A stretch of 64,000 nt of DNA. Origin: Harmothoe impar. Taxonomy: Eukaryota > Annelida > Polychaeta > Phyllodocida > Polynoidae. Positions 17,661 to 27,479 of the stretch are shown one piece after another. The stretch is taken from positions 66,442,808 through 66,506,807 of the forward strand of contig OX381719.1 in NCBI GenBank assembly GCA_947462335.1. Reading direction: 5' to 3'. The notes beneath the pieces are model-generated. The model had not been told where the DNA came from and did not search any database. It worked only from the letters and a program-made list of their open reading frames with translations. The position numbers and the translations under genes are program-made. Positions within the stretch are counted from its first letter, which is position 1, and each line of letters begins with the position of its first letter.

Positions 17661-19241
17661 ATGAGCAAAAGACAACAGCTAGCGGCGTTCAAGAACAAGA
17701 AGACTACGCGGAACAGCGTTCGTTTAGCGTCAGTGCCTGCTCTTGCTACTGAACATGAGACTACCGCCGCAGCCGGTTGGTCTTATCACCCTCCTGCTGT
17801 AGCGAGCGCTCGCGGCAGTAGTAGTAGTAGTAGTAGCAGTAGCACTAGTAGTAGCAGTAGTAGTAGTAGTGGTAGTAGTACTAGTAGTACTACTGGTAGC
17901 AGTCGTCGTGCTAGCGACGTTGTTACACTCGCGACGGTACACGTTGCTGCTAAGCGCGCTGCCGCTGCTACCGCCGTCCCGCCTGCCGCTGCTGCTGCTG
18001 CTGCTGCTGCTGCTGCGCCTGCTACTGCTGCGCCTGCTACGGCTGCGCCTGCTGAGGCTGCTGCTGCGCCTGCTACTGTTGCGTCTGCTGCGGCTGCTGC
18101 TGCGTCTGCTTCTGCTGCACCTGCTGCTACTGCTACTACTACTGACGACAACGCTCCTGGCACAGCGCAGTACTGGCAACCGGGTTTTTACCTCCCCACT
18201 ACTGTTGATGACTTTGATGACCTGCCGCACGTTGCACAGCCCCTCTCCTCCACCACTACATCGACGGACGCCCTCGACGCCGCTCGCGCTGAGAGTTACA
18301 GCTATTCGGACACTCAGCCCCTGAACCGAGAAGAAGAGGAGGAGGAGGAGCAGCAACAGGGTGAGACAGAGAACAACGCTGACGACGAGGCGTACGAAGA
18401 ACCCGAAGGGCAAGGGGTGAGCGGTACGTTTTTCGGCTTCCCTCTTCGACCTTTCGACCTCACTTCCTCCACTGCTAGCGCCCCCCCGTCCGGTCCGTGG
18501 CGACTGCCCTCACCGCCACCTTACGAGGGCGGCGGCGGCGCTTCATCTTCTACCGCTACACACAGCACGGACGGCGTGTGGCTGCGCTGTTCCAACAACG
18601 AGACCTCCGATACCACCAGCGCTGACGCTGCTCCTGCTATCGGTTCTGCTGCTGATTCAGCTCACGCTGATGGTGTTACTCATCCTGCGGGTGTGAAACG
18701 TTCTAAGGTGAGTTCCAGAACAACAAGGCCCACTAAGAAGAGAAAAATACAAGAAAAAGAAGGAGATGGACGAGAAGAAGCAGAGAAAACACTCGGGTTA
18801 GAGTTCTGCTTAGACGGAGCTTTGACGCTGGAGATCTGGGAGGACGTGGCTAGACTGTCTAGGAGGCCGCGCTACACAAAAGACGGCCAGGTGAAAGAGG
18901 CGTCTCTGACCAGAAGCAAGCGAGTGCACTTCACGGCCGACGCGCTGCGCGAGCTCATAGCACGCATCGCCGATATCCGCGCAGTGGTGCGCATACGCGA
19001 CACAGCGGCCGCGCAAGGAAAACCTAATCACACCCCCTGGTTCGCAGTGCTGGATGAGGCGGGCGAAGTGTACGCAGCTGTGAGCTACTACAGCGGTAAG
19101 AACCTCGTCCACGTGCGCAAGTACGAAGGTCCTGACAAAAAACCCACACAGCAGGGGGTGACGCTGTCCGCCAGAGCGCTCAAAGAGTTGGATGACAAAA
19201 CAGAGATCATTCTGAAATATCTCGGCATAGATTCGGAATGA
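17661..19241 (+). CDS. Low-complexity protein with nuclear signal and PC4-like C-terminal domain (526 aa)
   Basis: The ATG at 17661 lies in the context CACCACCATGAG, about 60 bp after a TATA box. Residues 1-330 are Ser and Ala runs, acidic Glu-rich linkers and SGPWRLPSPPPYE, homologous to the N-terminus of the O death-domain protein. A basic cluster (KRSKVSS, TRPTKKRKIQ; about 352-375) looks like a nuclear localisation signal. The C-terminus (about 385-526) is different. Its last ~45 residues (LVHVRKYEG, KKPTQQGVTLSARALKEL) match the pattern of PC4/p15-type ssDNA-binding transcription cofactor domains, and a weaker similar half-repeat precedes it (KRVHFTADALRELIARI). Adjacent polB suggests a role in DNA replication or late transcription, as an inference. 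The PC4 assignment is by eye only. Confidence 0.6.
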   Translation: MSKRQQLAAFKNKKTTRNSVRLASVPALATEHETTAAAGWSYHPPAVASARGSSSSSSSSSTSSSSSSSSGSSTSSTTGSSRRASDVVTLATVHVAAKRAAAATAVPPAAAAAAAAAAAPATAAPATAAPAEAAAAPATVASAAAAAASASAAPAATATTTDDNAPGTAQYWQPGFYLPTTVDDFDDLPHVAQPLSSTTTSTDALDAARAESYSYSDTQPLNREEEEEEEQQQGETENNADDEAYEEPEGQGVSGTFFGFPLRPFDLTSSTASAPPSGPWRLPSPPPYEGGGGASSSTATHSTDGVWLRCSNNETSDTTSADAAPAIGSAADSAHADGVTHPAGVKRSKVSSRTTRPTKKRKIQEKEGDGREEAEKTLGLEFCLDGALTLEIWEDVARLSRRPRYTKDGQVKEASLTRSKRVHFTADALRELIARIADIRAVVRIRDTAAAQGKPNHTPWFAVLDEAGEVYAAVSYYSGKNLVHVRKYEGPDKKPTQQGVTLSARALKELDDKTEIILKYLGIDSE

Positions 19242-19436
19242 GAGACGCTCAACGCTCACGCGCGCACACACACACAGCGTTTGACGTACGCTGTATGAGA
19301 CAGACAGACAGACAGACAGACGGATACACAGACAGCAGACAGAAAGATAGTTACATAGACGACAGATTGATAGATGGCTAGATAGATAGATAGATAGTTA
19401 GACGGCTAAGTAGTTGGTAACCGAGTGAAAAAAAAC
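19242..19436. other. Spacer with CA, GACA and GATA microsatellites
   Basis: Between the PC4-like gene and polB: (CA)n at about 19261-19276, (GACA)n at about 19297-19321 and (GATA)n at about 19381-19398, then an A-run directly before the polB ATG. No TATA box is visible, so polB may be co-transcribed or use a non-TATA start. Confidence 0.6.
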
Positions 19437-22400
19437 ATGACACAGTACGTATGCGAAAAGTGTTTCAAAATGTTTAAAAGAGCGTACAACCACGAGAGAC
19501 ACGTAGAAAATTGTAGAGTAGTAGCTAAGTTTTGCCCTCTATGCGGCGAAGGGGATTGCCGAAAGAGCGCTTGTCGACGCGAATCTCTGGACGGGGTGAC
19601 CGTCCCTCCGCGCATATGTGCTGTACCGAACGGGGAGGAAACGTTCACGGCGAATTGGCCTGCGATACAAACGGGCGTCAGGATGCACGGGACTCGCGTG
19701 AGTGTAACAAACTTCAGGCTACCAACCGGCGAGTTGAGTGACGCTGTAGATACTATGCGTCGCATTCACTTGACACAAAGATTCAGATACAAAGTGGGTT
19801 TCTCGGTAGGCTTACTGTTACAACACAGAGAAGACAAGAGCAAACTGCGCTACTTCCACGCCTCCCAGAACAACGCAACTCTCATACAACCGCTCCCTAC
19901 TGTAACTAATTCAGAAACTTTGGAAGAGCTCCTCTCAAAGATGCAAAACACCGTCGCTTGCGAGGAGGTACGGAAACTTTGCGACGCTGACACCAAGTGG
20001 CACGTTCTTTTTCCTACCAATTTGAACATCTGCGTTTACATGGGACCGGGGGAATTCCCCATAGGCGGTAGGATCACTCAGGCCGGTCGAGTTGGAAAGA
20101 GAAGCGGCGTGTTAGATTTTCCCAACAAGGACAACCTCTGCATCTTCCGCTGCATTTCCTTTCACTTATACAACACCAGCAAGCGCGCTTCAGATTTGTT
20201 ACGTCAGTTCTGTCCCGCTGCCACACCTGAATCCTTTCCGGGTCTGAACATCCGCGACTTACCCGCGTTAGAGAACTTGTTTGACGTACAAATAGCGGTT
20301 TACACCGCGTCGCGTCAAGTGCCGGGGCGGAAGTTGAGAAGACGCGTTACTCTGATCAGACCGCCTTCCAGAACTGTGGCCGCCCGAGGTAAAGTCAACC
20401 TACACCTGACGGCGAAAGGCGGTTTGCACGTCTCTCTCGTCACGGACTTCAACGCGTACGCGGGCATATACGAATGTTGCAAGTGTAAGGCGGCGTTCAC
20501 CACCGAGTTCTTGCTGAAGCGACACAGGAACCAGCTTTCCTCTTGCCGACAAGTCAAGTTGCGCTACGTAGGTGGCATCTACCAAAATTCGAGAACGATT
20601 TTCGAAGCGCTAGCAGACTTCTCCATTTTTCCCCCCGACGGACATTCCGGAATCTACCCTTACAAGATCGCCTTCGATTTCGAGGCTTTCTTCAGACCGT
20701 GCAAAGAACCGTCGACGGAGCACGTGTCCCTGCTGTGGGATCACGTCCCTTTGTCGGCTAGCGTCGCATCCGACTTTCCGGGGTGGGAGGGGCCCGTCTG
20801 CTTCGTCAGAGCGTCCGACGCAGATTCCGACCCCTTGTTGGACCGAGTTTTAAATCACATAAACGAGAACGCCAAAGCGATCGGGGAAGCTGTGCTAGAA
20901 CTTTACCGACCGACGTTAGCGAAGTTAGATGCGGCGATAGGTGAAGCTCTCCTGCTGGAGGAGGCGACGTTCACCACCCCTTCTCCAGGCGGCTTCGCTG
21001 CGGCTCAGACCAGACACCCGTTAGTTCAACTGAAGAAGCGTCTTCTGAGATACATCCGTCAAGCTCCAGTGGTGGGCTTCAACTCGGGGCGTTACGACTT
21101 GAACCTGATCAAAATACGCCTTCACTCGTTCTTCGCCTCCGGAGACCGAAGAAACCAAGAATTCAGCGTCATAAAGAGAAGCAATCAATACTTGGCGGTT
21201 TACACACAGCACACGGTTTTCTTGGACGTAGTCAACTATTTGGCACCCGGTTACAACTACGCGACCTATTTGCGAGCTTTCACCAGGAACGAAGAGAAAG
21301 GTCACTTTCCTTACGAATGGATGACGTCTACCAGGAAACTGGCAAACAGAACGCTGCCGCCGAGATCGGCTTTCGACAGCGAGCTGACGGGCGTCAAAAT
21401 GTCCGAATCCGACTACGCCGCATGTCAGAAAGTTTGGTCCGACGAGAAGATGCAAACTATGGAAGACTACTTGATCCACTACAACAACAAAGACGTGAAA
21501 CCTTTCATAGAAGCTCTGAAAAATCACGCTAAATTTTTCCAAGATCGCGGCATCGACATGTTGAAAGACGGAGTTTCTCTCGCCGGTTTGACTTTACGCT
21601 TCCTCTTCCAAAACCTAGAAGACGCGTTCACAACGTTTCCCCAGTTCGACGCCGTCCTCCACGCTCTGATCAAAGAGAATCTAGTCGGCGGTCCTTCCAT
21701 CATCTTCCATAGATTTCACGAGAAGGGCACCACGCGGATAAGGGAGCACAAGTACGGCGAAGAAGCGAGACCGTGCCAACACATCCTAGGACTAGACGCT
21801 AACTCTCTGTACTTGCGCTGCATGAGCGAAGCGCACTGCACGGGCTATTACGCGGTGAGACGGCCCGAGACCGAGTTCAAGCCCGAAATCAGGCAAAGAA
21901 ACTCTCACAGCGCTTTGGAGTGGTTACGCTTCGTAGAGCACGACCGCGACGTGAAACTGCGCCACGCTCTGAACGGCGGCGAGATGGCGGTAGGCTGTCG
22001 GAGAATTCGCGTGGACGGATTTCACGCGGCCTCTAATACGGTTTTCCAGTTTCACGGGTGTTGGTTCCACGCTCACGAGTGCATACCGTCGCACCGATAT
22101 CAGTGCGCTTCACTGAGAGAGGAGAGACGCGACAGAACGACCAGAGTAAGCGCTTACTTGAAAGCGTTAGGTTACAAGCTGGTCGTCGTGTGGGAGTGCG
22201 AATGGCGAGAGATGAAGCGTCGAGATGAGCGGGTCAAGGCCTCCCAACAACGCTGGAAGGTTGACGCTTTGAAAGTGTCTCGAAACGCGATGAGCGAGAG
22301 CGACATCCTTTCCGCTGTGAAAGAGGAGAAAATGTTCGGTTTAGTTCAAGTGGACATCACTACGCCGCCTCACCTACGAGAGTACTTCGAAGAAATGACC

Positions 22401-23564
22401 CCCGTTTTCAAGAACGCGACCGTTTCAAAATCGGACATAGGCCCTCACATGTCAGACTTTGCGCAGGAAGAAAAGCTGTTGAACACGCCTCAGAGATGTC
22501 TGATAGGGAGTTACCACGGAAAAAATATTCTCTTGGGAACGCCGCTTCTCAAGTGGTATTTAGAGCACGGTTTGATAGTCACCAAAGTGCAGCTGGTGGT
22601 AGAATACCTACCTAAACGCTCCTTTGCCGGTTTCGCGGACGAAGTGACGGCGGCGCGAAGACGTGGCGACGTGAACGAGAACGAGAAAATTCTGTCAGAC
22701 TGTTACAAGTTAATGGGAAACGCTACGTACGGTAAAACAATCTGCAACAAAGAAAAACACACGGCGGTGAGATACACTGACAGTCGGAAGTTCGAACTAT
22801 TGGCCAATTCGTGGCACTTCAAAAAGGCGTCCGAGTTGACTTCCGATCTGTTTGAAGTCGAACTACAACCGAAAACGGTCAAGAACAACCTCCCTATTCA
22901 GATAGGGTTCATGGTATACCAGTACGCGAAGTTGAAAATGTTAGAGTTCACATACGACTTCTTGGATAGATTCGTCGATCGGCGCGATTATGCCCTTTGT
23001 CAAATGGACACCGACAGTCTTTACATGGCTCTCAGCGGTGCCACGTTGGATGACCTAGTGAAACCTCGCCTGAGAGAGACGTACTTCAGAGAGAAACGAA
23101 AGTGGCTTCCGACAGCGGTGTGCGACGAGCACTTAGAGCTTTTCGTGAAGACAAAAACGGAAAGAGTGCGAGAATGGTGTGCGCCGCCCGGCGGATGTTG
23201 TGAGAGACGGTACCTTCACGATCTGAGAACTTCGGGGCTCATGAAAGCGGAGTGGGAAGGTGACGGGATCCTAAGTCTCAACCCTAAGACTTACATTTGC
23301 TACGATCGAGTCAGCGACACTGGTGAAAGAAAATCCAAAAAATGGAGTGCAAAAGGCGTACAGAAGAAACAAAACCCCCAGGAACCAGACGCCTTCTTGG
23401 ATGTTCTTCGCCAACGAAAAACTCTCATTGCTGTAAATAGAAATTTCAAAGTGGTGCGAAACAAAATGGTCACCTACACCATAGAGAAAGACGGCGTGCG
23501 CTACTTGTATTATAAGCGTCGCGTGCATTCTGACGGTGTGACAACGAGTCCTTTAGAGATATGA
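19437..23564 (+). CDS. POLB: Protein-primed family-B DNA polymerase of Polinton type (1375 aa)
   Basis: I start at the ATG at 19437 after an A-run. The order is: N-terminal C2H2-type finger (CEKCFKMF...HERHVENC) and a Cys cluster; an OTU-protease-like stretch DNLCIFRCISFHLY (about 231-245), usual in this PolB group; a second finger CCKCKAAF (about 345); exonuclease motifs DFE (about 413), FNSGRYDLN (about 548) and YNNKD (about 681); polymerase motif A LDANSLYL (about 786). A nuclease-like insertion, DGFHAASNTVFQFHGCWFHAHEC, and VVWECEW follow at about 860-925. Then come motif B KLMGNATYGKT (about 1090), motif C QMDTDSLYM (about 1188) and the KTY segment (about 1284). All key residues are present and the frame is open, so it could be active. 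It would replicate the linear element from its TIR ends. It ends facing the right TIR, followed by a ~20-base A-run. Confidence 0.93.
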   Translation: MTQYVCEKCFKMFKRAYNHERHVENCRVVAKFCPLCGEGDCRKSACRRESLDGVTVPPRICAVPNGEETFTANWPAIQTGVRMHGTRVSVTNFRLPTGELSDAVDTMRRIHLTQRFRYKVGFSVGLLLQHREDKSKLRYFHASQNNATLIQPLPTVTNSETLEELLSKMQNTVACEEVRKLCDADTKWHVLFPTNLNICVYMGPGEFPIGGRITQAGRVGKRSGVLDFPNKDNLCIFRCISFHLYNTSKRASDLLRQFCPAATPESFPGLNIRDLPALENLFDVQIAVYTASRQVPGRKLRRRVTLIRPPSRTVAARGKVNLHLTAKGGLHVSLVTDFNAYAGIYECCKCKAAFTTEFLLKRHRNQLSSCRQVKLRYVGGIYQNSRTIFEALADFSIFPPDGHSGIYPYKIAFDFEAFFRPCKEPSTEHVSLLWDHVPLSASVASDFPGWEGPVCFVRASDADSDPLLDRVLNHINENAKAIGEAVLELYRPTLAKLDAAIGEALLLEEATFTTPSPGGFAAAQTRHPLVQLKKRLLRYIRQAPVVGFNSGRYDLNLIKIRLHSFFASGDRRNQEFSVIKRSNQYLAVYTQHTVFLDVVNYLAPGYNYATYLRAFTRNEEKGHFPYEWMTSTRKLANRTLPPRSAFDSELTGVKMSESDYAACQKVWSDEKMQTMEDYLIHYNNKDVKPFIEALKNHAKFFQDRGIDMLKDGVSLAGLTLRFLFQNLEDAFTTFPQFDAVLHALIKENLVGGPSIIFHRFHEKGTTRIREHKYGEEARPCQHILGLDANSLYLRCMSEAHCTGYYAVRRPETEFKPEIRQRNSHSALEWLRFVEHDRDVKLRHALNGGEMAVGCRRIRVDGFHAASNTVFQFHGCWFHAHECIPSHRYQCASLREERRDRTTRVSAYLKALGYKLVVVWECEWREMKRRDERVKASQQRWKVDALKVSRNAMSESDILSAVKEEKMFGLVQVDITTPPHLREYFEEMTPVFKNATVSKSDIGPHMSDFAQEEKLLNTPQRCLIGSYHGKNILLGTPLLKWYLEHGLIVTKVQLVVEYLPKRSFAGFADEVTAARRRGDVNENEKILSDCYKLMGNATYGKTICNKEKHTAVRYTDSRKFELLANSWHFKKASELTSDLFEVELQPKTVKNNLPIQIGFMVYQYAKLKMLEFTYDFLDRFVDRRDYALCQMDTDSLYMALSGATLDDLVKPRLRETYFREKRKWLPTAVCDEHLELFVKTKTERVREWCAPPGGCCERRYLHDLRTSGLMKAEWEGDGILSLNPKTYICYDRVSDTGERKSKKWSAKGVQKKQNPQEPDAFLDVLRQRKTLIAVNRNFKVVRNKMVTYTIEKDGVRYLYYKRRVHSDGVTTSPLEI

Positions 23565-23781
23565 AAAAAAAAAAAAAAAAAAAATAAGCGTGTGCATCTT
23601 TTCAAAAATAGAGTGTTTATCAAGATTGAAAAAAAAATAAATAAAAAAAAATTAAAAGAAAATATTGTTGTGTTTTTATTATCATACGGCTTCTTTTACT
23701 AGTAAGTCGCGCAGTCTCTTAAAGCGTCACTCATGTGACGACGTCGCTTCCAGTCACGGGATCCTAAACAAAAAAAAAACT
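23565..23781. other. 3' flank of polB
   Basis: An A-run directly after the stop, A/T-rich sequence with AATAAA-like hexamers (about 23635-23645), then a stretch whose inverted copy lies at 15720-15805 beyond the 3' end of the death-domain gene. Probably polB polyadenylation and inner TIR sequence. Confidence 0.5.
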
Positions 23782-24237
23782 TCTTCTTCTTCCGGTCACG
23801 TGATCAATCAGGTCGCTTCCGGTTGGCCATTAAGTCGTGTGACGTCACTTCCGGTCACGTGACTCATCAGGTCACTTCCGATCACGTGATCCTAAATTAG
23901 GTCATATGACGTCACTTCCGGTCCCCTAAGTAGGTCAGTAGGTTACCCAGAATGCACCATCCCCTAAGTAGGTCACTTCCGGTCACCCAATGGAGGCCTC
24001 TGATTGGCTGCAGGGTTACCCAGAATGCACCGCTAATCCCCTAAGTAGGTCACTTCCGGTCACGTGACCAAATGGAGGCCTCTGATTGGCTAACTAGGTC
24101 ACGTGACGTCACCACTAATCCCCTAAGTAGGTCACTTCCGGTCACGTGACCAAATGGAGGCCTCTGATTGGCTGCATGTCGATTGAGTAATAAACAGTAC
24201 TTAACTATAGTCCCGTTCCGATACATACTATACTACT
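23782..24237. repeat. Right terminal inverted repeat of N3
   Basis: The inverted counterpart of 14735-15190. It includes CCCAGAATGCACCGC (24019-24033), a close match to the known ZNF143/THAP11-type promoter motif, and a second CCCAGAATGCACC near 23946. CACTTCCGGTCACGTGAC units and CCAAT boxes (about 24001 and 24086) also occur. The inner ~150 bp have the E-box/ETS units in a different order from the left arm. Confidence 0.88.
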
Positions 24238-24345
24238 GTGGTACGAACCAAAAATGGACACTTACACCATAGAGAAAGATGACGTGCGCTACTTGTATTA
24301 TAAGCGTCGCGTGCATTCTAACGGTGTGACAACGAGTCCTTTAAA
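24238..24345 (+). pseudogene. O polB remnant, C-terminal codons
   Basis: Matches the last ~35 codons of N3 polB (TYTIEKDGVRYLYYKRR region) with a few substitutions and an altered end before ATATGAAAAAAAA. It is contiguous in homology with 14512-14734 once N3 is removed. Confidence 0.85.
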
Positions 24346-24559
24346 ATATGAAAAAAAAGTGTGTTATTGATTGATTGAGCGCATCTTTTCAAAAAAAGAG
24401 TGTTATTAGAATTGAAAAAAAGAAAATAAAAAAATAAAATAAAATTATTGTTGTGTTTATTTTCATACGTCTTCTTTTATTAGTAAGTAAAACAAATATA
24501 ACAATTAACTAGCGTGTCCTCTTAAAGTGACACTTCCTCCGGTCGCTGCTGAATCGTCT

Positions 24560-25134
24560 AATTAAGGCATGTGTCGTCGTCACTTCTAGTCACGTGACTC
24601 ATCAGGTCACTTCGGGTCGCGTGATCCTAAAATCGATCACTTCCTAAACAAAATTAAATTAAGAGACACATTTCTTCATGACCCAACCAATCAGAGGTCT
24701 CCATTTGACCAGAAGTAGGCCCCTCATTTGCATAAATGGGTCACTTCCGGTGTACCAGCCAATCAGAAGCCTCTAACTAAGTCAAGGTCACTTGACGTCA
24801 CTTCCGGTATGCCCTTATATGTACATGTGAAGGTCACATGACGTCACTTCCGGTATGCCCTTATATGGGCGTGTGACGTCACATGCCGTCACTTCCGGTA
24901 TGCCCTTATATGGGCGTGTGACGTCACTTCCGGTCAAAATGGAAGCCTCTGATTGGCTGAGTCATGACCTTGACCTCTAACTAGGTCAAGGTCACGTGAC
25001 GTCACTTCCGGTATGCCCTTATATGGGCATGTGACGTCACTTCCGGTCAAATGGAGGCTTCTGATTGGCTGCAGGTCGATTGAGTAATAAACAGTACTTA
25101 ACTATAGTCCCGTTCCGATACATACTATACTACT
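24560..25134. repeat. Right terminal repeat of O with CArG, ETS and CRE motif array
   Basis: Contains three perfect CArG boxes, CCTTATATGG (24859-24868, 24904-24913, 25017-25026), and one degenerate copy (24813-24822). Each follows CACTTCCGGTATG, an ETS site, and most are next to a TGACGTCA CRE-type site. CCAAT boxes flank the array, and the common terminal sequence ends it. Confidence 0.8.
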
Positions 25135-27281
25135 AGCAGTGAAGGGGTGGGAGGCTAATTCTAATTAGTTCTGGTGTGTGTGGGGGGGGGGGGGTACTTT
25201 AGTATACGGCAGTGGCGCAAGTAACCGTAGATGGCAGGTTAAAGTTAGTCTGAAAATTGAAATATTCATTGTTTCCCTGCTAACCTCCAGGACAGCCTCC
25301 CCCCCCCCCCCCCCCCCCACTAAACACCCCTCCCACCTACACACACACATGCGCGCGCAGCAGGGGAAAGGTCGCGTAGACCGTATACAGGGGGATTGGG
25401 GAGGTGCAGCAGTATATAGGAGTGATCACTTCTTAGCAAGAGAGGGGTGGTAAGAAAATTAGGCTCCTTGGTCGGGGGGGTGGGGGGGCATTTAGACCCA
25501 TTTTAGGAGAGGAGCAGAAAGATTTCACCTGTATTCAGCGAAAATTCCTGCACATGCTTCAGTTGCCCGCGCGTGCTAATATTGTGACCTATAGTGGGGC
25601 GGGTAATGTTCACTCGTTACCGAAGGGTGGAAAAAGTTTGTGAGCATTCTGCAGGTAATCTACTTTCCAGCCTCTGTTGTTATAATATGAGCACCCCGTG
25701 AGAGAGGGGATTCTGGTGGGGGGCTCGGACCGTGGCACGGGTGTGTGTGCTGCTATATGAGAGGGGATCGGGAGTGGGGGGGGGGGGATGGGGGTGGGGG
25801 GGGGGGGGATGGGGGTGCTCTGACGTCCGCAGAGCTCTGTAAGTGGTTTCAGAACTTCTTGTTATCTGAACCTTGTATGAGGTGTATACTACACATAGCA
25901 AGTAGCCTTTACACACTGAGGTCTAAGACTTAACATGGGTCCTGACACCACATAATTACACTATAGAGTAGGTACTTGCTGAAATATGATGAAGCATCGG
26001 AAAACCAACTCCCATAGTGCGGAAAGCTGAACTCCCTCCCCCCACTGTGTCAAGCAATTTTAATTTAATTTAGATTTTATCTTGCAATCACGAAAAATAT
26101 AAATGTACATACAATTAAATTTGTTTCAATTGAATTACAGAGAAGGTTGATACTTATAATAAATAATTAATCACATTTGCATTTTTGACTACAGCACCTT
26201 CCTTTCATTACTACAATGTGAGAACTCACAAAGGTCAATTATAGTGATATATCACTGGAGGCCCAGGGGGGGGGGGGAGAGAGGGGGCGGGGAGAGGATC
26301 ATGAGGTGATACAAAATCCTTATATTAGATACATGTAGAGGAATACCATACATATATGAGGGTAATATTCATCTGACTCAAAGACATGGACTAGTTATAA
26401 TCAGTAGCTCTTTTACAATAAGTATCAGTAGTTTGTATTACATCCCCCACTGTTCTATAGACTAGGGGATCAAGATACATGTTCATAAGGCATAGCCTTG
26501 ACAGTTTACTATATGATACAATGAGGTGATACTTTGAATGAGAATAAATATGTGAGTACAATACGACTCAAAACCCTGCGTTACTGATACAATACAGAGA
26601 TTTTGTCAGTTTTGTATATATTGAAGTTTCCAGCCGAGATGAATAAATTTATTGAAAAACTTCACTTACAGTATATTGTACTATATTCATTGCCGGATGT
26701 TTGGCGTGACAAGAGAGAATATGTAATAAAATCATCATTCACTACAATCACAGATTTGTAACTTGGAGCTCATAGCTCCAGATGGTATCAAAGGACTTGA
26801 ATAAGCTACTATTAAGTATACTCTTAAATGTGATATTGTTTTCAGCCATTCCAATAGTAGCTGAGATATTGTTCCAACTGTTGTAAGTGTTGAAAGGTGG
26901 AGAGAATTGGACGCATCCTGTGTCAGGTTTATGTAATTTGATCAGAGGCCCATCCACAGCTCGAGTGATTCTGTTCTGTTAAAAATCCAGGGAGTTAAAC
27001 TTTATCAGCCTGGAACACAGTATTCCTTGCAAATATTTCCTTCCCAGATCTATTGGCAGGACATTGATTTTGGCATGTATTCTTTTAACAGAAATTGACA
27101 TGGATCTGTTCTCTGATACCAACAGTAACTCATTGCCTTCTAAGAAACTTTTAGTTCGGGTGTGGATGAACTTCTCAAGTAACTTCTAGGTGACAGAGAT
27201 ATAGGCCTAAGCTCCCCTACTCACCAGACCCCAGAGCTACATTCATATCATGATGACATAGAGCATAGCACATTAAATCAC
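25135..27281. other. Host DNA, no gene recognised
   Basis: Flanking host sequence right of O. It contains long G- or C-runs (25178-25196, 25297-25320, 25470-25490, 25775-25812, 26267-26280) and otherwise A/T-rich unique-looking DNA. No ORF with recognisable similarity. Confidence 0.7.
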
Positions 27282-27479
27282 TGTGCGGCCCTCACAGGTT
27301 TACCCCCCCCCCCCCCCACACCCCCCCCCCCCCCCCACATACCCCCACAGCCGGGGCTGCCTGACGGCCAGGTGCTGCCCAGGTGCTGCCATGTGGTGGC
27401 AGTTAGTAGAACTAATGCCGGCTGTGTGCCTGTCATTGTCTGACCTTATCACGGCCCCTCTTGTACATACACAGGGGTG

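Larger units (their letters stand above)
14735..24237. mobile_element. Element N3: complete 9.5-kb Polinton-like element with polB
   Basis: Bounded by inverted terminal repeats (AGTAGTATAG... and ...CTATACTACT) and by an exact 6-bp target duplication, GTGGTA (14729-14734 and 24238-24243). Removing N3 and one TSD copy restores continuous polB homology in O. It contains three intact genes: a tandem death-domain protein (minus), and a PC4-like protein and polB (plus), diverging from a central promoter hub. It has no integrase, ATPase or capsid gene, so mobility would need functions in trans. The 6-bp TSD and AG start fit Polintons; the length is below the usual 15-20 kb. Confidence 0.92.
24238..25134. 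mobile_element. Element O, right end (continues after N3)
   Basis: Resumes O after the second TSD copy, finishes the polB remnant and ends with the common terminus at 25134. The following AGCAGT (25135-25140) is the expected start of the host target duplication; its partner lies left of the window. Together with 7912-14734 this gives about 7.7 kb of visible O sequence. Confidence 0.8.

Noticed and set aside
17730..18413. 227-aa minus-strand and other shifted frames over the PC4-like gene
   Set aside because: Shadows of the Ser/Ala repeat codons.
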